A stretch of DNA of 64,000 bases. Origin: Diadema setosum. Lineage: Eukaryota; Echinodermata; Echinoidea; Diadematoida; Diadematidae. A model generated the notes under the pieces. That model did not search any database and was not told where the DNA came from. It saw only the letters and a program-made list of their open reading frames with translations. The translations under genes and the position numbers were made by a program. This document shows, in pieces, positions 33,257-48,000 of this stretch; the stretch's first letter is position 1, and each line of letters starts with the position of its first letter. The stretch covers positions 30,877,919-30,941,918 of the forward strand of contig NC_092701.1 of assembly GCF_964275005.1 (NCBI RefSeq), in the 5' to 3' direction.

Positions 33257-34652
33257 CTAAGGACTGGGCAGATATTATTCAAGACAGGTTGACTGTCCCG
33301 CAAAATCTTGAAAAACGTCAAAATGAATTGCGCGTATCAATTGTTACGTCATAGAACCAATACAAGCTGCAGCAGAATGATGCTGCGTCGACATGCAAGT
33401 GCGATACTATACACTGTACTGCGGGAATATAAATCAAAGGCAATACAGTACGGTAGTTTGGAGAGGGAAAGAACATGTAGAGTAATTCAAGAAGAGAGAG
33501 GCAGCTGTATAGCCGTGATAACATGTATTTCACCGCGTATAATATTTCTGTTTATGATATGGAAAATACAACTTAAACTATTATTGTAAAAAAAAAAATA
33601 ATGGAGTCCTCTCATGACCTCTTAAATAAGGTACTGTGATACACACTGCCATACTCACATAGTTTTCTGTTCTCTAGAAACAGCGACCGTCTCGGATAGA
33701 CGCACTTTAAACAGAACGGTAGAACGAATATTGAGTACAGCCACTCTTTTTTATTGCTTGAGTATTTTCAGCAAATACAGTAGGAACTGATGTAGACAGT
33801 TTTGTTCTATATACTGTAGGTCATCACATAAAGTCAATGCCATGTCATTATGTATACGAATACTGCGTTACGTTATTCATATAGGTAGCGCTTTTACAAA
33901 CAAACAAACAAACAAACAAACAAACAAACAAACAAACACATAATTCCTCGAATACAATGCAGTTCATTTTTGTTACACTGACTGAGGTAATTTGCGAGTG
34001 AGATAACTGCCTGGCGCAAAAAAAGAGAAAAAAATATCCATACATTAATATGAAACAAAAACAACCGAGACTGCTCAAACGTTAAAGGACAGTGGAAATT
34101 ATTATTGTCTCCTGAATGCCCCGTACAATATAATGCCTTCAAGCCAGACTACTGCTATATCTCCTTCCAAAGAAAACATAGGGAAAAAAATGGTATATTG
34201 ATATAGGACACTAAAGTGCACGACATGAAGGACAGTACTAAAGTGTTCCTTTAATCTAAAAAAAAAAAAAATCTGCAAATTACAATATTTCCTTGAGCTC
34301 TAAACCCCTTGCTGGCAAAGTTTACACACTGATATATCATTTACTTGTGTCCTGTAAAACCCGCTACTCGTGCACTGCATTACAATGTTACTACAAGATG
34401 GACTAACGATGATATCACTGAGCTCTCATTTTCGCGTGACAAATTAGTATAGCATTATACATTTTTCAGGGAAACGAACAAAAAAAAAAAAAAAAAAAAA
34501 AAAAACCGCACGCCACCAAGCGGGCTATGTCAGAAGAGCAATGATGATCTTGACATGAATAACTTATGCCCCAGTTTGTAGAACTAGTTCGATCACTAGA
34601 GTATAGGCACCAGAAATACCCGTTCCGAATGACCAACCGCTGCGTGTAACTA

Positions 34653-34686
<34 letters not shown>

Positions 34687-36155
34687 TACCACCTAGTTAT
34701 CGCTGCATCGTCAGTGAGCCTGAACATGATTTCGTTATCTCCTCAAGCACAAATTGATAGCCTGTGATAATGTGCTATGGCATAATTTTTACTGTATTTT
34801 ATCATAACTACATGGAGTGTTTACTTTATTATACACTAAATTATCATATGCACCGTATACCAAATCAATCAACATAATAATGTCCTTAAACATGAACAAC
34901 TTGGTGAGTTTTCATTATCATCTGCCTATACTTTGTATCTTTCACATTTGGCAATCTTGTACATGTATGATTTCTTCCGAACATATCGCTAGTCCAAACC
35001 AGAAACAGTTGGTTTTTCAAAGAGTTTGTGTATCACACAAGCTCCACTTTATAAAGTGTAGAAAGTGGTATGAATGCCACGCACGTTTCCTTCTTCCCCA
35101 CCCCCCCCCCCCCCCCCCCGTGAATTCACACTTTCCTAGCGCGCAAGATTTTTTCTTAATTCCCTACAAAGCCGCTAGAAAAAAAAAAGAAAAAAATAGA
35201 GACATACGCCGAATCACTATAGTTGACCTTGCACTTGGAGACTACTGAAGCGAGAATTCATATCTCCCATGGAGTTGAGCCAACGCGCCCTATGATAAGT
35301 TTCGTTCAGACAAAATGGACCCAAACTAAATACTGAAATTGCTCTTCATGACTAGTATTTAATTAGACGACAGGACGAATAATAACTGATGAGCACTTAC
35401 TGGAAATAATGCCCTTACTTTCTGTCCCATATTTGTGAATAATCTTATCCATATCATCACAAGCATATGGGCCATAGCAACGTCCTATATAATCTCTACC
35501 TTTAATACGGGTCATCAGGTCAACCGCTACAGATTCTTACGAATTCTGAATCTCCGAATGCTGATCACTATGCCTTTTACGTACCTTCTAGTTAACCATA
35601 AGGCCAAGGGAAAACTAGAAAAGAGTAAGAATCCATAATCTCGTAGGCAGCATTATTCATCTACGCACTATAACAACGCATGGATTTACTGCTTTCAATT
35701 TTACGTTAAAAGCCTCCAGACACCGTTAATGCGCCTCTCAAAAAAAAAAAAAAAATAAAAAAAAAATAAAAAGAAGTCTATTTCCTTCTCTTCGAGCGAG
35801 GCAAGATTTCTGCAGTGCACGCACCATGAAAGGACGGGCAGGGGTCTTAGGTCATGAGGTTGTGACTTGACGAACAGGCAAAACGCGTTTCACTTCTTTT
35901 TTTTTTTTCACAGTACAAACTACTCGTTTCCACGCATATAAGGGTATCAACCTGCGAAGGGAATTATGGGCGAAAAAGTGGCGCAATCAACACATGGCAG
36001 TACTGGGTACGAAACATCGATGATCAATCGGTGTAAGTAAGATTTTTCTTGAGGGGTTCACAATCTACAAGCCTGCTTTTTAGTGGACCTCTCAGTTCTT
36101 TTTTTTTCCCCCAACTGAAACATAACCTTGTATTTTTTTTTTTGCGTATACATGC

Positions 36156-36304
36156 ATATATGTGTAACTTTATTATTGTAGCATTTGATATCATTTGCAA
36201 GATGTATGTATACGATTATGATATGATTCCTAATTTATACTGTGTTATGTTCTGTTGGAAAAAGGAGAAGAATGAAATAAAATGAAATGAAATGAAATGA
36301 AATG
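36156..36304 (+). mobile_element. Retroelement 3' end with (ATGAA)n tail
   Basis: An AT-rich 3' UTR-like stretch ends in GAATGAAATAAAATGAAATG followed by ATGAA pentamers. A poly(A)-signal-like stretch running into pentamer repeats is common at non-LTR retrotransposon 3' ends. No ORF remains. Confidence 0.5.
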
Positions 36305-36880
36305 GAATTCTAATATCATTCTTACACACCCAATAATAGCCAAGGAAAAAAACTAGACAAGAATTGGAAAATCCATAATCTCGTAGGCAACAGATTCATC
36401 GATGCGCTATACAACAATGCACGGATTTTGCTGTTTTCAAGTTTTACACCCAACAAACAAATGACAGGATAACATCGCAGCTTATAAACTCTTCGTATTT
36501 TAAAATACAAGACTTGCGATTCGCGTCCTTGTCACAAGTTTGTGTGTTGTTCTCACTCATTCAAGGCATCGTATCGAGTTATTTCTTGATAAGAAAACAA
36601 CCAAAAGAGAAATTCTGGCAGAATAATAATTCTACACGGCTAGCGGATGTAAGGAGCCGGGCTAACAGTCCGATCTGCCTCGATAAAAAAGAAAGAAAAC
36701 AATGTTTACTCCAGGCCCAATTTCCATGTATGTTTCCTTGTTTGTTGTTTCTCTTTAATACGGAAGTCACTTGAGATATTGAAATAATAAGCACCACTTC
36801 CGAGTGCGACTTCTTGGCGACACAGCGCGAACTAATGTCGGTGACTGTCCCCTCGCCTTAATTCACATGAATCGTGTGAA

Positions 36881-37047
36881 TTACACACGAGTTTGGTTTC
36901 CAGACTCTAGCTCGTCCACCCGTTCCTTTCTCTTTCGACATCGTGAGATGACGGAAAGGAGCAGGTTGGTGGCGGCGCCGAAGAGAAGGACGTCGGCAGA
37001 AAAGAAAAACGACATCGAGTAGCTACCAGTGACATCAGCCAGCCAAC
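36881..37047 (-). CDS. Gene C exon 5 (TM12 and cytosolic C-terminus, stop)
   Basis: The acceptor is TTAACGACAG. It codes GWLADVTGSYSMSFFFSADV, LLFGAATNLLLSVIS, then a basic CRKRKER tail ending ESGNQTRV and TAA at 36881-36883. Confidence 0.92.
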
Positions 37048-40000
37048 CTGTCGTTAAAAAAAAAGAAAGAAAGAAGAGAAACAAAACAATGCTGCATTTA
37101 AGTCAAGCCATCAACATATTGCTTATCCGGACCACTAGTCGATAGTGTCATGATCATTATCTGATATTCAAATCACCCATATATCTTGCGCGCAAGAGAT
37201 TAATAGCTATTATACTTGGGGAAAAAAGAAACACATTTTCAAGCACCATGCCTCTTTACCTACTCTATACACTCCTGATCAAAAAAACAATGTAGAAAGT
37301 ACACATATTCTTTTGGTTTTTAAAAAACAAACAAACAAACAAATATAAATTGTCAAGGTCTTACCATGAGAGAAGCTCGTCTATAGGCATCAATCTAAGA
37401 ACTTAGGATCCTTTGCATGAAATATGTAACGCCCTATAGGAAATTGTCGTGCATCACAAGATACCATTTGCCCTTATTAATTTTGTTGTTGCTGTTTTAT
37501 GACTTCACAATTACGCAAACAATGAAATGAATCTCACAATCAACTTGAGATTATTAATTAAAAGACAAACAGGAATTTGATTTGATAGTGATTGAAGTGG
37601 CGAGGACAACCCTTGGCGAGGCCATTCATCATTAAACAGCAAAGACTTGATCAAAACTGGCAAAACATCCGTTTCAAATAGGATGTAGACATTGACCACT
37701 TCGATAACATCATTCACGTGTCATTGCAACAAGGAGTCCCGTGATATGCCTCACAGGTGTTAGGCAATATATTTGTATTCTACTTTCTACACACATTCCC
37801 ACAGTTCTCTCCACGGGTGACATAGGGAAAGCTGGTTCAAGTTCCATTCCACTCACTGAACACATCAGTTTATGCCTGTAGTTCCTTTCACATGAACTGC
37901 GAACACATTTACAGGCAGAACAAACTTATGTAGCAACACCCTCCTCAAGTACAATTTGGAACATATATTATTGGCACATTCCCGAACGGTGAGGGAGAGA
38001 AAGAGAGAGAGAGAGAAAGAGAGGGGGGGGGGGGGGGGTCAGAGAGCGAGAGAGGGAGAAAGATGATATTTATCCTTCGCACTTGCTCTTTCTTCGCAAA
38101 GTGGAATAGAATATACCTTCTGGAAATAATTTCCTCAACCTGAAATAAGAGAACCATTAACGGGATGGTGTAGTTTTGGTTGAGGCGGGGGATTCAGATT
38201 TTAACTTTTTGCGAGATAATGAGAAACTACTCATGAAATATTAAAGAGTATACGATTCTAAGAGGTATTCAAAGTTTTATTTGATGGAAATCGGCTTTGA
38301 AAAGGCTGAGATATCCAAAAACAAAGTAAAACAGATTGGTCCTCATAATAAAAAGGTGACTCCCAGCCTTTAATATAAGGACCTCTTTGTTTTTGGATAT
38401 TTCAAAATTTGAAAACCAATTTTCACCAAATAAACTTTGAATTCCTCTTAGAATTGAATGGTCTTTCATATTTCATTATCTCACACAAAAAAAAAAAAAC
38501 TTGGAACTTTGAAGTCCCAAAATTACACCATCCCTTTAATGGTACAGAGTTCCCGTTTACGTTGTGGGGTGGGGTGGGAACTGTTTGATTAATATGTGAT
38601 ATAGAGTTTGCCTTATTTCAAATATGCTTTTAAGATGAACGATATTTCATTATATTAATTATATCTCAATGGCACATTACTATGTAACATGAAGTTTTTC
38701 CCCTTAGCTTATAAAGCACATCTACCATGGTCACCCGAAGTCATAGACAGCTATCGTCATGGTAACAACGAGGTAGGAATTCGAGTATTTAAACACACCC
38801 GTTTCGATAGCGGTGTAAGTTTTAGATTTCTTATGTTATCTATTCAGTTACAAGATGTTAAAATATAAAGTATGCCATAAGATTATCTCACCTGACAGAA
38901 CTGCACCAACCGTCATCCCTACTCCTGTCGTCATGACAACGATTCGGACAGCATCCGAGATGAAGGCCGGAGACACGACCTTCTTGGCCTGAACGATACG
39001 AAGAACGATGCTGGCGCCGATGCCAATCCCCGCGAAGAAGATGGTGACTGCGGCTTGCGCAAATACGTCAATGACAAAAGGCATGGCGAAGAGCGGCAAA
39101 GTCGTTAATATGTTCACGACCATCATGAACATGTGTGGTCCTACAATTAATGTAAAAAACCCAGTGAGAATAAAAAAAGATAATAGCATATACATGCATG
39201 ATGATGTTGAAATGTACTGTACTGTATACATAATATATCTATACATATTTGTTTGAACGTCAGTCGGAGGAAAGCGCAAGTGATTTTCGTTTTCTTTTTC
39301 TTTGTTGAGAAGTGTGAGCCGGTCAACGGCAGATTCAGGAGGCGACCACAACAACATTCATCTATTACGCAAATGTTTTGATCGATATCATCATTTTAAT
39401 TCTTATTAGAAGATTTGTAAACTTGGAAAAATGAGAATTTGTTTTGTGTAATGTATCCGACTTTCGCAAAAGTTCTGACGTATTCATGTTGGAGTGTATC
39501 CTATCAAAATCGACTTGAAGACGAAGTATCAAGTTGACTGTCTTCAGTAACCTGCAATACAAGGAAAAAAAAAACAAACAGTATAAATTGGGTCTTTAGG
39601 AGATCGAAGCACTAGTAGTAGTACCTATAATGCCCTTGTCGACGGCTGCACCCACGACGATGCGTCCGACGGTGCCGCCCACACCAAGGACGGACAGGAG
39701 CGTGGCAGCTTTGCTGTGCGTCATCCCGCAATCGATTGCCATGGCCATGACGTGTGCGACGACGGGGAACGTACCGATCATGACCACGATCGAAGACAGG
39801 TTCTGCAAAATGGCGAGTGGTTCGTTCCAGAACAGCGTGATTCCAAGCATGTCGGCGACCAGCTCTCCCACCCTCTTCACACCATGGTTTCTTTCTGTAG
39901 AACGAGTTCTGCGAGCACGCTCATCACTCATTTTTGCGCTGGGCATCGATACAGCATTTGACAACGAGGTGCATTGGTCCGACGTCGGCATCATGCCCTT

Positions 40001-41997
40001 ACCTTCTTCCTCGGAGACCTCTAAGGAGCCGGGACGCACATTCTGAGAACGATCGACATATAGGGGGATTGGGGGAGACAGGGAATTTGAGTCACTTGGT
40101 AGTTCTACACCATGTCGGGGTTTAGTCCTAAGGTGCCTCGTTGATCCTCGCTCTGATCCACTCGGGGCTTCCTCTACAGCATCGAATCTGTGATCCAACC
40201 TTTCCTTTCTCTGAATGACAGGCGTGCCCACCGGTGTTGACAGCCTGCATATTACGTTGACGTCCACGACGTCGACATATTCTTCAGCGTCCTCTTCGTA
40301 ACTCTTGTTGCTTTCGCCCGATATCTTCGGGCGACGGCGAACTGGTAATGGGCGAAAGAGACACGATGCCGCCATGCTGTTGGCCACGAGGGCGCTGTTG
40401 ATTAGTAGCGCCCCGCGCCATCCGTACGAAGCCACAAGAAAACGAGTCAAAGGCGGTATTCCAATCTGGCTTATGCTAGTCCCGAGGAACATAATGCTAT
40501 TAGCGATACCAAAACGCCTGTTGAAATATATGGCCACCATATTTATCGATGAGATGTAACAGAATCCCACCCCAAGACCTGTGTAAAAGAAGGAAGTAGT
40601 AGGAGGAAAATGAAGAAAAGAAGTAGAAGTAGGAAAATGAAGAAAAGAAAAACGAAGAAAAGAAAAATGAAGAAAAGAAAAATGATCCTGAATGAAACAG
40701 GTGACAAAATTGAAGGCAAAAAAATGAAATATTACACAATTACTTCTACGACATCAATACCGTTTACGACAATAAGAGTACCTTGGTGTGTTAGAAACAA
40801 AAACCTTAAAAAAAAAAAAAAAACGATGAAAACACAAATAACCTTTCTACATGTCGGAATATTCACGACGTTATTACTTTTAAATCGCTTCATGAATTTG
40901 AGGTGGGCACGTGCCATTGGAAAACAACAAACATAATTATCAAGTTTAAAGAGTAGACATGGTTCTGAAATTAATTTAAGACATCGTCCAAGCTTTTACC
41001 TGACACGACCCCAATGGCCAGGGCAATATGGGAAGGCTTGGTAGCGAAGGCACCGGCCAGGCATCCGGACGAAGCGAGGACTGCCCCGATGAAGGCCGTG
41101 GCCCGAACCCCAATCTTGGACCACGCGAAACCAGTTACGAAACCTGTGAGAGTGACGAGATCGAGAAATGACTGTCCGAAAGTATCGAATGTTTTTGCCC
41201 CTCACGTTTGCCCCAATTTGTTGCTCATGGGCGTATCGAAGTCATTACCATATTAATTATTACGTCATCATTTAGTTGATGAATCAGCAGCCACCCCTCC
41301 TCTGTTTATATCTGAAGGACGCTTTTGCTTTTACATTGTCTTTGCTCAAAATCATGGGTTAAAATATGTTTGATAAAGATGCACGGCCTTGAAACTGAAG
41401 AAGCCATGTGGTATCACGAGAGTGTGCTACTGTGTGTGCGTGTGTTTGAACAGCGGATCTGCGTATCTGATGCGTTGTATTAAAGTAATAAATAACACTC
41501 ATTGCACTCTTTTTATTCATAGTAATATGGGATATTTCATTAATTTGCACAATGGTGTCAGCCAGATATGATAGGGATATTCAATTCAATTCAATTCAAT
41601 TCATTCATAGTTTATTTCCAATCCATCAACGAGAATCAAGAAAAAAACATAGTACAAATTACCAATCAACGAAAATCAAAACATAGTACAAAGTATACAT
41701 GTCATGAAATGATATTGTTCAAACATTTGCAAAAGATTCATGTAGTATCCGAGATAAATTATATAACAACATATGTTTGAGGAACAATACATATATACTT
41801 CGTGGACGTGCGGAAAATAGATTCGATTGTGGAAAATAGTGATCCACTAAAAAGCAAAGCTTGTGGGACGTGGATCGCTAGATAAGTAATGAGTAAATAA
41901 TAATGGTATATTATATACAAATGCATCACATATAATTCATACAGATAGAGACGTACAACTAAAATGTCATATCAAGTTGTGTAGGAAATTATCATCA

Positions 41998-42058
<61 letters not shown>

Positions 42059-45000
42059 ATCTATTGGCGACTGACATTACACAACCTCACTTTCCTATAT
42101 ACGATTTGATTTTTCGTATTTGATTTAAGGAGTCTGGCGGTATAGCGTGGGACCCAAAGCAAACTCTAGAACTTGCTCAGCGGCAGCTGTCCCTGTTCTG
42201 CTCTCTGTGACCCTGACCCACGTCATTCAAAATGGCATAATCATTCCCCTGGCAATCACAAGCAAGTTGCTCGGTAACACGAGCGCCAACATGAAGACGG
42301 TACACGGTCACACCAGGGAGGTGGGAAGAGGAAAGATGTGGAGTTGACGCCTTTGCACATGCTGGGACAAGGGGGGGGGGGGGGGTTGGAGTAGGACTCT
42401 CCCGTATTTTACTTTTCCGTGTAAAAGGTACAACAGTAACTTGCAATACTCCCTATAACTTAAAGGGACTGTACAGTACTGGTTGCGGTGGGGATTCATG
42501 TTTTGAACATTCCTGAGTGAGATAATGAGAAACCTCTTATGAAATATGAAGTGAGCATATAATTTTAAGAAGGATTCAACGTTTATTTGATGAAAATTGG
42601 TTTTCAAATGGCCGAAATATCCAAAAAAGTGATGATAATAATAAAAGACTACAGGCCACGCCTTTTATTAGGAACTCTTTGTTTCACCTTGTTTTTGGAT
42701 ATCTCAGTCATTTCAAAACCGATTTTCATCAAATAAACTTTTGATACCCCTCAGAATTGCATGCTCTTTGTCATTTCATAGAGTGGTTTCTGAATTTCTC
42801 CCAAAACGTTAAAAGCTAAATCCTCACCTCGACCAGAACTGTATACACCCTTTAAACCACGTATGTATGTAACGTCCTGTGCGTTTGTACGCATGTTATT
42901 CAATTTTACTCAGTTTAATTCAAATTAATTTCTAATTCAAATCAATTCAATTCAATTCAATATCGTCCAATAAAAAAAACATTATAGGAAATCCAATTTA
43001 ATTATTAATTAGATAAAATTATTTGAACAGTTGTTTCAGGATATCAGTTGTGATTAGAATGAATCATAAATTAGAACAAATTGAAAATATTGGTCGTTGT
43101 CCATCAATAGGATAACTCGCATTTCCAATACCCATTCCTGATACCCTATGAAATATACTGCAATACTGGGACTGAGGCTTCATGAATACCTCTCTGGTAT
43201 GTCGGTCAGGTCTTGGACAGATATTTTGTTGTCGGGAATGACCGTTCTTGTAAAATATGCATTAAGTTTCGTAAGTGAAAAAAGTGTTCACCATAAAAGA
43301 CTCTTGGACTATAAAAAAAAAAAAAAAAACGTATACAAACCATGGAGAACTCGCTTTATTTTCTTTTGAGGACTGTTGAGACATTGCCAAGAAAACCTGA
43401 AAACCAATAATTATGAACGTTTTCCCTGATTTCTGTGAACTGTTCACCGAAACTCCATTGTTTGTTCCGTTTTTTATTGCAGACACAGACTCTCTCGAAT
43501 ATCGCTTTACGGGGTACCAAGGTTCTCCACTCGCGATTTCTATACCTCACTCTCTCCTCTCCCGTCTTTCTTTTCCCCCCTCCTTTTTTTTTTTTTTTTT
43601 TTTTACCTTCAAGGACAAATATCCCAGACTATACCTGCAAATAAATCCGAGACCTTTAATCATGAGAAAGCTTTGCAATTTTAACATGATTATTATTTTG
43701 TCCATATCTGGCAGAATGGCAGATTCACTTGACGACATCCACATGTCTTTCATGACACTGAGTCAAAATGATTACTCTGTCTTAGCTGAGGCCCAAAGTA
43801 CACGTCATCTATTACTATCATTATCATTCACGTATTACGCTTGAGATGACGCTTTCTGGGCTTTTGCTTTTCAATGGGCTTCGTTACATACATAATATCC
43901 AAAAACAGAAATACGTTGTTGATATCGGAATTCGAATTATCACTGTTGACACACCGGGGGTTATAAGGGCCGGTTAGACTGATACAATTGGTATGTTGAA
44001 TCACGAGGCCCGAGAGAAATACTTGTGACGTTGTCATGACAACAGGTTGAGAATCATTTCTCGTCCTGCCGAACAGGTGGGTTCTCGAAAATATTGCTCG
44101 CGGTGACAGACTGAGGTTGAAAGAGATGGAAGTAGAAGGGAATAGTACCGAAACATATTTCAGCATAGATAGGGAGTTCATTTAAAGCTTTAGCTTTAGC
44201 ATCGTTTTAAAGGGGCCCTGAAATCCAAATGCATGTTAATTAGTGTTGATTTATGATACCCTCAACATCACTTTTGTGGTAAAACAAATATCTAGAAACA
44301 TTCAATATATTTTTAACGATTTTTTCTTCTATTTTTCTTCAGATTACTTGGGAACGCCCACAAAAAATTCTTCCAAACCAATCAATATTAACATTCTTGA
44401 GATGACATCATCTGTCAATCATTGCTTAAGTACTGAAATGTTTAACAAAAGACATTGGAATGCACCTTCCTTTCGACTCAGCATAACTTGCATGTTTCTA
44501 TCATATTCATGTGACTAACAAAAGACATGGCGATGACAGCAAAGAAGTTCTTAGTACATTCAATGCAAGAAAATGAAATGGATGCTTTTCCGAGTGTTAA
44601 TTGACGGAGCATTCCGGTCATCATGTCCATTCTTTGTTTGAGCAGGATTGATGAATACCATAAATCGTTACGTTACGCTTTTAAATGCATTATGTCGCTC
44701 AAAAACGAATGAAGTGCCCCTAACCAACTGAGAAAAAAAGAAATGCCATTCGGACCAATGTGCCCATGAGCTAACTCTGAACTGACTTATTTCTTGAACC
44801 TCCTTGGCAATACTCACGCGAAATATCAAGAACTATGCAGGCAAACTGAATTCTGTGTGTTAAGTAGGGCCTACGTAGGTATTCGTTTGTATTCACACAG
44901 TATAGGCAGATGGAATAGTTTGTTACAGTAGATTCTGAGAAAAAAATATGCATATCTTCAATGAAGTTGAATACAGATGTAAACCAGCCTATTCTCAGGG

Positions 45001-48000
45001 GTGTTTCAGATGACTTTGTCGAGCTTTCTTCTTATCTCCTTGAAGGGTCCTTTGCAATCCTAACATGTTGACCTCTATTGATGCCTTTTGATATATATTA
45101 TTCAAATGACTGTTAATAAAATATGCGTCATATATTTGCGAAAGTTTTCCTTTTTTTTTCTGCCCACCTGTTAAGCATCACCTCTTAAAATAAAAAATAC
45201 ATTTCTCCCAGAACATCTCCTTTCTCATTACCGCTGTGACATCATCCTCCTGTAACATTTGAGCTGATTATAGGCCCAGTCACGACTGGACGTGCCTTAC
45301 CATTCTTTGCTAATTATTACCTGTATTTATAACATCACGTTGTTGAACTTTGTTGTTATCGCTGTTTTTTAATGCAAATGTTTCTGACAAATTTGGGGCT
45401 AAATTATGGTATTGGTCCCCTCTTGTTCTGCGAACATGTGCGTCTTCACTAGATGCAAAGTCTATGCAAGGAGGTGCAAGAGAATGGAGTCACAACCGTC
45501 TTTTTTCCTTTGATAGATGTTCGAAGCCGCTGCTCAAAAATATTTGAAGCATGCCTGTGTCAAACAGGATCTGCCGCGCAGATAGGAAGACGTGACTCGT
45601 GTCTCATCGCATAATTACCAGCCACTTTCAAAGGATGATATGTCTCTGTGATGGTAATTACTTTTCGCTATCCCTTCTTATAAAAGGTAGGTGGTACCAA
45701 GGAGGTTTAAGACCCCGTTTACAGTGCGAGGCTCGGCCGCGGCTCGGCCGCGGCCGAGCCCACCTTCATTTCAGTGTAAACGCGCAATTAAGGCCAAATG
45801 CGAGGCCAAAATTGGCATCTTGGCCTCGCAAATGGCCATGCTCTGGAGGTGGTCTCGGGCCGAGCCGCGGCCGAACCCGGCCTTTTCTCAGTGTAAACGC
45901 AAACTGGGCCAAATGCGCGGCCAATTTTAGTCTGGCTTCCAAACCCTCTGCCTGTATTATTTCGCTTTTCAGGATATTAACCCCCTAAACGTCGAAAAAT
46001 AGTACAGTTTAAGATAGTTTTGTCCTGCAAATGATTTTTTCCTCCGGCAAAGGCCTTTGCCCGAACGGCGACTTCGTCGCCACAGAATTCAGTTGGCAAA
46101 GGGTCTGAAAACCAGACAATACCAAATTGCGTTTGTTGTTTACAAGCAGAGCGCCACTACGACAAAATATTAAAAGCGCGGCCGAGCCCAGCAGTGTAAA
46201 TGGACAAAATTGCGAGGCTCGGCCGCGCAATTGAGGCCGGGCTCGGCCGCGGCTCGCGCGGCTCGGCCGCGGCCGAGCCCGGCCCCGCACTGTAAACGGG
46301 GTCCTAGAGAATGGAGTCACAACCGTCTTATTTCCTTTGCTAGATGTTCGAAGCCGCCGCTCAAAAATATTTGAAGCATGTGGCAAACAGGATCTGCCGC
46401 TCAGATAGGAAGACAATTGACTCGTGTCTCATTGCATAATCACCAGCCACTTTCAAAGGAAGATATGTCTTTGTGATGGTTATTACTTTTCGCTATATTC
46501 TTCTTATAAAAGGTAAGTGGTACAGACACGAGGATGCGCGAATAGAAATTGAGCAAACAATGCTGAAAATTAATAAAGATGAAAAATACTCGACTGGGCA
46601 TACCCGGGCACTAATCTGATATATCTATCAATAAAGAATTATACTTGAAGATTATTCCATATTATTACTTTTATTTGTGGAAATTAAGCGGAAAAGTGAT
46701 AAAACCAGCTTTCCAGGATGGTACAGTTTTAAACATTTTCATATGATACAGCTCTGATTTACACTTTTCCACAAATTTCTGGACGGGATTGAAATTTGTT
46801 TTCCATGCTTTATCATTAATTGAAATTTCATTTCATTTAATAAATAGATAAGCAAAATATGGCCAACATTAGGATAACGTTCAAAATGAATCTCCAGATT
46901 GCTCAGCAAGACGACGGAGTCGAACATCGATCATCAAAGGCACAAGTGCACCTGTGGAATTCTTTTGTACATCAATAGAAATCTGACAACTGTTTGAATA
47001 ATTGCAGCCAATTGGAACTCCAGGTATAAAACCTCCTTGGTCTATGGAGGTGCATGGACCTAATACACATGGACTACTCAAGGCAGTCTTTCTTCGATGT
47101 AATGATTGTCACCGACACATGATTATGTGCATCTTAATGAATACATTCAGGTGTCTTGACAATTAATGATAACAATTGTGTAATCATGTATCGCCACTAA
47201 CAAAATAATTGTTTCCCTCATTTCAGTCTTGTTTCGCTGATGTGACTTTTTCAGACGGAAATATCTTTGAATGATGAGGAGCAGCAAACCTGAGATCATG
47301 ACAAATCTTGTGTCAAAAGATGGGTAATAAGCCAGTTCGTAATTACCTCATGTGCACATTGGTACAAATGACCTTTCTTTTTTCTCAGTTAGTTAGACCC
47401 CGTTTACAGTGCGAGGCTCGGCCGCGGCTCGGCCGCGGCCGAGTCCAGCCCCGCTTCAGTGTAAACGCGCAAAAGGCCAAATGCGAGGCCAAAATTGGCC
47501 TCGCATTTGGCCTCGCTCTGGAGGTGGTCTCGGCCGCGGCCGAGCCGCGGCCGAGCCCGGCCTTTTCTTGGTGTAAACGCAAACTGGGCCAAATGCGCGG
47601 CCAATTGCGCGGCCAGTTTTAGTCTGGCTTCCAAACCCTCTGCCTGTGTCTTTCGCTGTTCAGGATATTAACCCCCTCAACGTCGAAAACTAATACAGTT
47701 TAAGGTGGTTTTGTCCTGCAAAGGATTTTTTCCTTCGGCAAAGGCCTTTGCCCGAACGGCGACTTCGTCGCCACGGAATTCAGTTGGCAAAGGGTCTGAA
47801 AACCAGACAATACCAAATTGCGTTAGTTTACAAGCAGAGCGCCACTACGACCAAATAATGAAAGGTTTGAATCGAAAGCGCGGCCGAGCCCAGCAGTGTA
47901 AACGGACAAAATTGCGAGGCTCGGCCGCGCAATTGAGGCCGGGCTCGGCCGCGGCCGAGCCCGGCCCCGCACTGTAAACGGGGTCCTAGGCACTTCACTC

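Larger units (their letters stand above)
33068..36880. other. Intergenic DNA between genes C and B (3.8 kb)
   Basis: It should hold the gene C 3' UTR and the gene B promoter. I see a (CAAA)n run at 33896-33938, poly(A) tracts at 34481-34505 and 34651-34682, a C homopolymer near 35101-35119 and a retroelement-type tail at 36156-36304. No gene was recognised. Confidence 0.6.

Noticed and set aside
34817..35248. 143-codon + strand ORF upstream of gene B
   Set aside because: AT-rich composition with a Pro run from a C homopolymer and a Lys-rich tail; no recognisable domain or splice context.
38848..40578. Separate small genes for the two large minus-strand ORFs
   Set aside because: They are exons 3 and 4 of one SLC16 transporter, joined by matching phase-1 glycine splice junctions to exons 1, 2 and 5.
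43413..43844. 143-codon + strand ORF in gene C intron 1
   Set aside because: Contains a Phe run from a T homopolymer and no family motif; lies inside an intron of the opposite strand gene.
44030..44043. X-box candidate GTTGTCATGACAAC
   Set aside because: Two deviations from the RFX consensus in a symmetric palindrome and no nearby ciliary gene start.
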